Shown piece after piece: positions 38,146-42,416 of a stretch of DNA of 42,416 bases. A program made the position numbers and the translations under genes. The DNA is from a virus. The stretch spans positions 1 through 42,416 of IMG/VR virus record IMGVR_UViG_3300020470_000043. One strand, 5' to 3'. The notes under the pieces were generated by a model, which was not told the DNA's origin, ran no database searches, and saw only the letters and a program-made list of their open reading frames with translations. The stretch's first letter is position 1. Each line of letters starts with the position of its first letter.

Positions 38146-39455
38146 TTAAATAAATTTTTATATTTACTTTCTATTTGATCAAAATTATTTTTAGATATAC
38201 CTAAATTTTTTATTCTATTATAAAAAGTAAAATTATTAATCATAGGAAAGTTTGTAGATTCTATTATTGATTTTATTCTTTTACTATTAGACCATTTAGA
38301 TTTCCAACCGTAGTCTGTAAGTTCTATACCATATTCAAATGGATTACTTCCTATTTTACTTTTTTCACCAACACTTAATACTTGTAAACTAGGAGAATCT
38401 ATTGGACAATCTTCTTTTTTTAACCAGTCAATTGTTTCGTATAAAGATTCTTCTGATTCGTATGGAAGACCTCCAATAAAACCTGCGCTTATTATAGTTT
38501 TTGGCCATTTTTCTTTTAACAAATATAATGTATCTTTTATTTTATCTGGGTGCATACCTTTACCAATATGTTTACCAGCTTTATGATTAAAGGTTTCTAT
38601 ACCAAAAAATACACTACGACAACCGCTATCATATAATATATCAATAGTTTCTGGCTTAGATGCTATTAAATCTAATCTCATATAAGTACTAAAATCTATA
38701 TCAAATGGCAAACTCTTAATCATTTTATGATAACTAGATACTTTTTCTACAGTATCATTATACGTATCATCACAAAACATATAACCAGTAGTTTTATAAT
38801 TTTTATAGTTTTCTAATAATTCTTTTTTTATTATATCCGGAGATTTTACGTATTCTCCACGTTTTTTACCAATTAAATTATAAGAACAAAAACTACATTT
38901 AAATATACAACCTCTTGCTATTTCAATTGGTAAATGTTCTGATTTAAAAATATGATCTGATTCATGCCATTTTATAGTACTATCTTTAAAATAAAATTTA
39001 TCCTTTCTTCCAAATAAATTTCGTATAAAATTTTCTCCTTCACCAACTATCCAATGATCAACATTTTTCATATCATATTTTATCTTTGCACCACCTATAA
39101 CTATTTTACAATTTTGATTTATAGCTTTAATAGATCTTGATATGATATCAAATTCTTTTTCAGTCCATCCAATACTAGTAGATTCAGAGTTCATTATTCC
39201 CATGTTTATTCTATCTCTGGGATTCTGATTCGGAGTAACTAAAAATGTACTTGATATACCTACCATTTTTGTATTTTTATTCATATACTTAAGTAATATT
39301 TCAAGTATCTCTTCAATTGTAAAACTCATGCAAAAATCTACTGTTTGCACATCGAGTCCTATATCTCTAAGTTCAGTAGCTATTCTATATGTACCAGCAT
39401 ATCTACCAAAACCAAAGCATCCGTTAACATCTGTGAATAAGATTACATCAGACAA
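38121..39455 (-). CDS. Radical SAM protein with B12-binding-like N-terminal half, 444 aa
   Basis: The CxxxCxxC cluster motif is CIFKCSFC (C183, C187, C190). The N-terminal part (about 1-150) has the order of strands of B12-binding domains (SDVILFTDV, MVGISSTFLVT, KIVIGGAKI, WIVGEGENFI), but no clear DxHxxG. YDSGCRSVFFGIET and SAGFIGGLPYE are radical SAM barrel motifs. It overlaps the 2OG oxygenase of 39443 by 13 nt. The substrate is unknown. Confidence 0.82.
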   Translation of the reverse strand: MSDVILFTDVNGCFGFGRYAGTYRIATELRDIGLDVQTVDFCMSFTIEEILEILLKYMNKNTKMVGISSTFLVTPNQNPRDRINMGIMNSESTSIGWTEKEFDIISRSIKAINQNCKIVIGGAKIKYDMKNVDHWIVGEGENFIRNLFGRKDKFYFKDSTIKWHESDHIFKSEHLPIEIARGCIFKCSFCSYNLIGKKRGEYVKSPDIIKKELLENYKNYKTTGYMFCDDTYNDTVEKVSSYHKMIKSLPFDIDFSTYMRLDLIASKPETIDILYDSGCRSVFFGIETFNHKAGKHIGKGMHPDKIKDTLYLLKEKWPKTIISAGFIGGLPYESEESLYETIDWLKKEDCPIDSPSLQVLSVGEKSKIGSNPFEYGIELTDYGWKSKWSNSKRIKSIIESTNFPMINNFTFYNRIKNLGISKNNFDQIESKYKNLFNQYKENLL

Positions 39456-40132
39456 TTTTTTCTAAACTCCTCTTCGAAAATACCATCTACTCTAATTGAA
39501 TAAGTACTATATGGCACTGGATCCGATCCATGAATATCTCTTTCGTTGAACCATGATATATGACTTGCATAATGTTTATGTTCTGTATCATCTTTAACAT
39601 AAAACTTTTTATCGTTTCCACGAGGTGTAAACCAAATAAAATCTCCAGGTTCTCTATTAGGATCTTCTTCATCTATGGCATCAAGATGTTCAGGTACTCC
39701 ATTATTAGGATCGCATACAAATATTTCTATTCTACCGTATTCTTTAAATGGCATGTTATCAATAAAATTGATTAATTTTGGAAAATGTTTAGCATTTTTT
39801 GTAAATTTACTATGAGAATCTAAATGTTTTTTAGTATAATCATCTTGTTTTTTCACATATATAGCTCTTACTGGTAAGCATGCACGATCATATACACGCA
39901 TGAACATTCTTCTTTGATAAGTGGTTAATGATTCATACCAGTCAGGAAATTGTGTTTTATATTCATACTCAAATTTACTTGGAGGGTATTCTAGATTTTG
40001 AGATTTAACTCCAGGAGTCGGAAGATAATGCTCTGATAAAGCTATACCCATACATATTTCGTAATCTAATGCCTTTATCTCATCTACATTAAAGTGCGGT
40101 TCTAGATCTATAATCCATTTATTACCTAGCAT
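39443..40132 (-). CDS. 2OG-Fe(II) oxygenase-like protein, 229 aa
   Basis: The C-terminal half carries VPEHLDA (H149, D151), DIHGSDPVP (H201) and YSIRVDG (R214), a jelly-roll metal site. It is distinct from the oxygenase at 37567. It overlaps the GNAT-like gene by 7 nt and the radical SAM gene by 13 nt, so these three are probably translated as a unit. Confidence 0.7.
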   Translation of the reverse strand: MLGNKWIIDLEPHFNVDEIKALDYEICMGIALSEHYLPTPGVKSQNLEYPPSKFEYEYKTQFPDWYESLTTYQRRMFMRVYDRACLPVRAIYVKKQDDYTKKHLDSHSKFTKNAKHFPKLINFIDNMPFKEYGRIEIFVCDPNNGVPEHLDAIDEEDPNREPGDFIWFTPRGNDKKFYVKDDTEHKHYASHISWFNERDIHGSDPVPYSTYSIRVDGIFEEEFRKNCLM

Positions 40133-40653
40133 GTTATATCTCTTTTAAGTAATTGCCATACAGATTGATCTGTATTGTATATGTATTTATTTTCTAAGAA
40201 CTTATAATATTCAATATTACGATCAGCAAATTTACGTAAATATTTTGTCATTTTCATACTATGCTTATCGCCATAATTATTTGTTGTCCATACTATCGTT
40301 TTTGCACCAAAATTTATAGCATGATCCCATTGAAATTTTATAGTATATGCAGTTAATCCAATAGCTTGAGCTAAAGAAGCTTTAGGGAAATACAATTTAA
40401 ATTTTCTATATTTTGGTAATACGCATGTTCGAGTTCCTACTCTAAACGTATCTGTATATGAATCTAATCTATGAGTATATGATACTCCTGCTATTTCATT
40501 TTCTAAATATAAAAGAAATAAACCTACATCAGATCTTTTTTCTATAGCCATCGCATCTATAGAACTATTATTAGGAATATTAGAGTCTGCAGCCTTTTTA
40601 CAAAAAATATTTAAATCATTAAGCTGTGAGCCATCCCATTTTTCAATATGCAT
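40126..40653 (-). CDS. GNAT-like acetyltransferase candidate, 175 aa
   Basis: The central part (VGLFLLYLENEIAGVSYTHR, then a VLPKYRKFKLY resembling the acetyl-CoA loop Q/RxxGxG) fits a diverged GNAT fold. The ATG at 40651-40653 (MHIEKWDGSQL) was chosen because earlier in-frame codons run into the 3' end of the tmRNA. It forms a coupled unit with the two genes downstream. Confidence 0.55.
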   Translation of the reverse strand: MHIEKWDGSQLNDLNIFCKKAADSNIPNNSSIDAMAIEKRSDVGLFLLYLENEIAGVSYTHRLDSYTDTFRVGTRTCVLPKYRKFKLYFPKASLAQAIGLTAYTIKFQWDHAINFGAKTIVWTTNNYGDKHSMKMTKYLRKFADRNIEYYKFLENKYIYNTDQSVWQLLKRDITC

Positions 40654-40707
40654 ATTAAACTTTCTAGTGCCAGATTCTGTTCCCAAGCTCTGGCGGGCTC
40701 GGTAGTA

Positions 40708-40752
40708 TTATGCAGCGAGTGCGTAACCTACAGGTGCAAAATCATCGTTTGC
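40708..40752 (-). other. tmRNA tag-peptide reading frame
   Basis: Codons GCA to TAA give ANDDFAPVGYALAA. The AND start and the ALAA end match tmRNA tags, and the end is the usual ClpXP/ClpAP signal. The middle DDFAPVGY differs from tags I know in alphaproteobacteria (for example ANDNFAEEFAVAA-type). Confidence 0.88.
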
Positions 40753-40800
40753 ATTTAAGTTTTTGTAACTCCATTACCTGTCGAACCTATTTCGCCCCCA

Positions 40801-40920
40801 TCAAAAGAAAATAAGATATGCGATGCCTCCAATTAAAATAAAGTCAGCACATATACTCCATAGAATATAGCCTCTAAATAACCACTTTCCGGCTGCTAAT
40901 ACTAGGGGGTTCTTCATCAT
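40801..40920 (-). CDS. Small membrane protein ORF inside the tmRNA spacer, 39 aa
   Basis: The frame starts MMKNPLVLAAGKWLFRGYIL and continues through a hydrophobic span (ADFILIGGIAYLIFF). Its TGA at 40801-40803 ends one base before the 5' end of the mature coding piece. It starts inside the 23-aa ORF at 40874 in another frame. If translated, it would be read only from unprocessed tmRNA precursor or read-through RNA. Chance is possible, but size, fit to the spacer and membrane character are notable. Confidence 0.5.
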   Translation of the reverse strand: MMKNPLVLAAGKWLFRGYILWSICADFILIGGIAYLIFF

Positions 40921-40945
40921 AACCCCGCAATTCTTCTAATGTCAT
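40874..40945 (-). CDS. Short ORF in the tmRNA spacer with a strong Shine-Dalgarno sequence, 23 aa
   Basis: It starts MTLEELRGYDEEPPSISSRK and ends VVI. An AAAGGAGA lies just upstream (40951-40958), starting only after the encoded CCA end of the acceptor piece. It overlaps the 39-aa ORF in another frame by 47 nt, which would permit coupled translation. Confidence 0.5.
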   Translation of the reverse strand: MTLEELRGYDEEPPSISSRKVVI

Positions 40946-40995
40946 TTTCATCTCCTTTTGGTGGAGGCGTCGGGTATCGCACCCGAGTCCAGACA

Positions 40996-41045
40996 ACTTC
41001 CACGTTACATAGTATTTATATTATACCATATTATAACGTGGAAGT
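40996..41045 (-). promoter_or_regulatory. Perfect 12-bp inverted repeat enclosing the tmRNA promoter
   Basis: ACTTCCACGTTA (40996-41007) and TAACGTGGAAGT (41034-41045) are exact inverted copies with a 26-nt loop. One arm falls in the -35/spacer region and the other in the first transcribed bases, which form the P2 strand of the acceptor piece. RNA started at the tmRNA promoter lacks the upstream arm; read-through RNA from the binding-protein gene has both and would tie up the P2 strand. Confidence 0.75.
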
Positions 41046-41048
41046 AAA
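41013..41048 (-). promoter_or_regulatory. tmRNA promoter: early-type plus late octamer
   Basis: -35 TTTACT (41043-41048), 17 bp and -10 TATAAT (41020-41025) form an early-type promoter. TATAAATA (41013-41020) overlaps the end of the -10 and gives a late promoter. The start would be around 41013 or a few bases lower. Confidence 0.72.
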
Positions 41049-41058
41049 TATTTATTTT

Positions 41059-42078
41059 TTAATTAGGTACTTGAGCGTCGATTCCTTCAACGTATGCTCC
41101 CATACCAAGAAGATCTCCAATACTTTTACCTGGGAATATATCTAATTCTCCAGCAGTAATTTGTGATGCAAGATTATGAGCTATTTCAGCCAAAGAGTCA
41201 GGCATATTTGTCATAGGAGCCATTTTAACCATTCCGGTATCCATACCTCCCCAAGTATCAGCGGTAACCCAAGTTCCATTCATTACAGCTCTTACTCTTT
41301 CAACATAATACGGTCCCCAATCATCAATAATAGCAGTCATTTGAGAATCAGGCGCAAAGTGATGCATATCTGAAGCTTGTCCAAATCCTAATACTCCGGC
41401 TTTTTGAGCAACCTGTAATGGAGCAGTTGAATCAGTATGCTGTGTAATAATATCAGCACCTTGATCAATTAGAACTTGAGCTGCATCTCCTTCTTTAGCG
41501 GGATCAAACCAAGTATTGACCCAAACAATATCAATGTCAAAGTCAGGATTAACTGATGTTGCTCCTAAATAGAATGCATTAATTCCACGAATAACTTCTG
41601 GAATCGGAAATGATGCTATATAACCAGCCTTACCACTTTTACTCATATGGCCAGCTATAACTCCTTGAATATATCTTCCTTCATAAAATTTTGAAGAATA
41701 AACTGCCATATTATCGGCTGTTTTATATCCAGTAGCATGTTCAAATTTTACATCTGGAAATTTATTAGCAACTGCTAACATTGCTTCCATATATCCAAAT
41801 GAAGTAGCAAATATAATATCAATGCCTGATAAAGCCATTTGTGTTATAGCTCTTTCAGCATCTGCTCCTTCTGGAACATTTTCGATATATGAAGTTTCGA
41901 CTGCACTTCCAAATTCCGCTTCTACCATTAAGCGTCCTTGGTCATGCATATAAGTCCAACCGTGGTCTCCCACAGGTCCAACATAAATAAATCCTACTTT
42001 GACAGGTTCCGACGCGAACGCAGGAATAGCAAAGCATATTGACAATATTGCGATTGTCAAGCTTTTAGCTAAATTCAT
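41059..42078 (-). CDS. BMP/Med family periplasmic substrate-binding protein, nucleoside-binding-like, 339 aa
   Basis: A signal peptide (MNLAKSLTIAILSICFAIPA, cleavage at AFA-SE) leads a full-length binding protein. VKVGFIYVGPVGDHGWTYMH, AITQMALSGIDIIFATSFGY and AGYIASFPIPEVIRGINAFY match the Med/PnrA family of ABC-transporter binding proteins. There is no lipobox, so it would be free in the periplasm. No permease or ATPase gene lies nearby, so it could feed the host transporter. It is read toward the tmRNA gene. Confidence 0.88.
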   Translation of the reverse strand: MNLAKSLTIAILSICFAIPAFASEPVKVGFIYVGPVGDHGWTYMHDQGRLMVEAEFGSAVETSYIENVPEGADAERAITQMALSGIDIIFATSFGYMEAMLAVANKFPDVKFEHATGYKTADNMAVYSSKFYEGRYIQGVIAGHMSKSGKAGYIASFPIPEVIRGINAFYLGATSVNPDFDIDIVWVNTWFDPAKEGDAAQVLIDQGADIITQHTDSTAPLQVAQKAGVLGFGQASDMHHFAPDSQMTAIIDDWGPYYVERVRAVMNGTWVTADTWGGMDTGMVKMAPMTNMPDSLAEIAHNLASQITAGELDIFPGKSIGDLLGMGAYVEGIDAQVPN

Positions 42079-42159
42079 GAATTATCCTTTCGAGGGTGTT
42101 GTGGCAGGATCGTAAGGAGATACTCTGCCGGGGTTTAAAATATTATATATACTTTTCAG

Positions 42160-42188
42160 TTTACATTTCATATAAATAATGGTATAAT
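42160..42188 (+). promoter_or_regulatory. Early-type promoter plus late octamer on the plus strand
   Basis: -35 TTTACA (42160-42165, preceded by AG), 17 bp and -10 TATAAT (42183-42188). The late octamer TATAAATA lies within the spacer (42171-42178). It drives the partial plus-strand gene starting at 42219. Confidence 0.72.
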
Positions 42189-42218
42189 ATAATATCTTGT
42201 CAAAAGAAAGAATTTAAA

Positions 42219-42416
42219 ATGCAAAGATTTAAAAATTTTTTTACTGAAATGGCTGCGGTTAATGTGTCAGAGTTAGATGCCGAGTTTTTAAAAAGAGCTC
42301 AGAAAGTAACTTCTTTTAATCTGTCATCTAAAGATTTTATTAGTTTAAAATATAAAAAAGAAATACAACATTTATTTAGAACACATATGTTTCCAGCATT
42401 TGATTTAGATAATACA
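42219..42416 (+). CDS. Partial CDS with capsid-targeting-like start
   Basis: The open frame begins MQRFKNFFTEMAAVNVSELD and runs off the right edge after 66 codons. The lead FFTE fits the pattern of the putative packaged proteins at 31791-35778. A Shine-Dalgarno-like AAAGAAAG and a good promoter lie upstream. The rest of the protein cannot be judged. Confidence 0.65.
   Translation, partial: MQRFKNFFTEMAAVNVSELDAEFLKRAQKVTSFNLSSKDFISLKYKKEIQHLFRTHMFPAFDLDNT

Larger units (their letters stand above)
40665..41013 (-). ncRNA. ssrA: Circularly permuted (two-piece) tmRNA
   Basis: In minus-strand order the acceptor piece comes first, ending with a T arm (CGGGT GCGATA CCCG), the acceptor strand CGCCTCC and encoded ACCA (CCA at 40959-40961). 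The coding piece begins at 40799 with GGGGGCGAAATAGGTTCGAC. GGGGGCG pairs with CGCCTCC over 7 bp (one G-U). Outer P2 GACAG pairs with TTGTC, and inner GTTAC with GTAAC. The tag is read from the GCA resume codon as ANDDFAPVGYALAA, stop TAA (40708-40752). The 3' part has a GCCAGA/TCTGGC stem (40669-40694). The ends at 40665 and 41013 are estimated. Two-piece tmRNAs are typical of alphaproteobacteria. Confidence 0.9.

Noticed and set aside
40939-41145. Plus-strand ORF of 68 codons over the tmRNA acceptor piece
   Set aside because: It covers the T arm, acceptor strand, promoter and the 3' end of the binding-protein gene on the other strand. No Shine-Dalgarno sequence or plus-strand promoter is seen.
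42079-42130. Possible riboswitch or operator hairpin (GGCAG/CTGCC) before the binding-protein gene
   Set aside because: Only 5 bp with a 17-nt loop, and no match to purine or other riboswitch cores that I know. Too weak to call.
1-42416. CRISPR arrays, insertion sequences, attachment sites, rRNA
   Set aside because: No regularly spaced direct repeats, no transposase-like genes with terminal repeats, no integrase and no rRNA-like sequence were noticed in the window.

Overview
The window looks like about 42 kb of an AT-rich, T4-like marine myovirus genome. The likely host is an alphaproteobacterium, possibly SAR11. The evidence is tightly packed small genes joined by ATGA and TAATG overlaps, T4-style late promoters (TATAAATA), T4-early-like promoters (GTTTAC or GTGTAC, 17 bp, TATAAT), families typical of marine T4-like phages (FmdB-like MPTY protein, SegE-like GIY-YIG protein, DUF932, class II ribonucleotide reductase, A-type Fe-S carrier), and a circularly permuted two-piece tmRNA of the alphaproteobacterial kind. 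The host is inferred. All genes except two (a 2OG oxygenase and a partial gene at the right edge) lie on the minus strand, so units are read from right to left.

Right to left: 42219-end is a partial plus-strand gene. 41059-42078 encodes a periplasmic nucleoside-binding-like protein. It is followed by the permuted tmRNA (about 40665-41013), whose 159-nt intervening spacer holds two overlapping small ORFs. 37567-40653 holds an acetyltransferase-like gene, two 2OG-Fe(II) oxygenase-like genes and a radical SAM gene. 35843-37443 is a small early-type operon (DUF932 plus small proteins) closed by a strong terminator. From 35778 to 29204 comes a row of genes, several of which begin with a short N-terminal signature resembling T4 capsid-targeting sequences. 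They include a nucleic-acid-ligase-like protein, a nuclease-like protein, a nucleotidyltransferase, a very basic protein and a 699-aa Lys-rich protein with a duplicated module. This suggests a set of packaged, co-injected proteins. From 29129 to 22594 lie small membrane proteins, a nuclease of the SNase family, a class 3 lipase and an i-spanin/o-spanin-like pair.

22502-16358 holds nucleotide metabolism and accessory genes (NrdJ, glutaredoxin, zinc ribbon, GIY-YIG protein, DUF6433, FmdB-like protein, Cas4-like nuclease, HAD phosphatase). 16346-3702 is an almost unbroken cassette of about 17 glycan genes: GT8-, GT9- and GT25-like glycosyltransferases, DegT aminotransferase, 4,6-dehydratase, GalE, FkbM methyltransferase, and a fused cytidylyltransferase-cupin. 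It could modify the host surface or the virion. 3601-1 holds a SprT-like protease, two tiny lipoproteins, a half-size Na/Pi transporter, a porin-like secreted protein, a class II synthetase core of the AsnRS/AspRS/AsnA type, an unusual tRNA and an A-type Fe-S carrier.

The most striking signals are regulatory and RNA-based: (1) the permuted tmRNA with genes nested in its spacer; (2) a long-variable-arm tRNA with Asn-like anticodon and discriminator, just downstream of an AsnRS/AspRS/AsnA-like core; (3) two loci where a promoter sits in the loop of a long hairpin, so that read-through RNA would hide the Shine-Dalgarno sequence (synthetase) or the P2 strand (tmRNA) while correctly started RNA would not; (4) a family of early promoters, several placed so that the message would begin at or next to the AUG.
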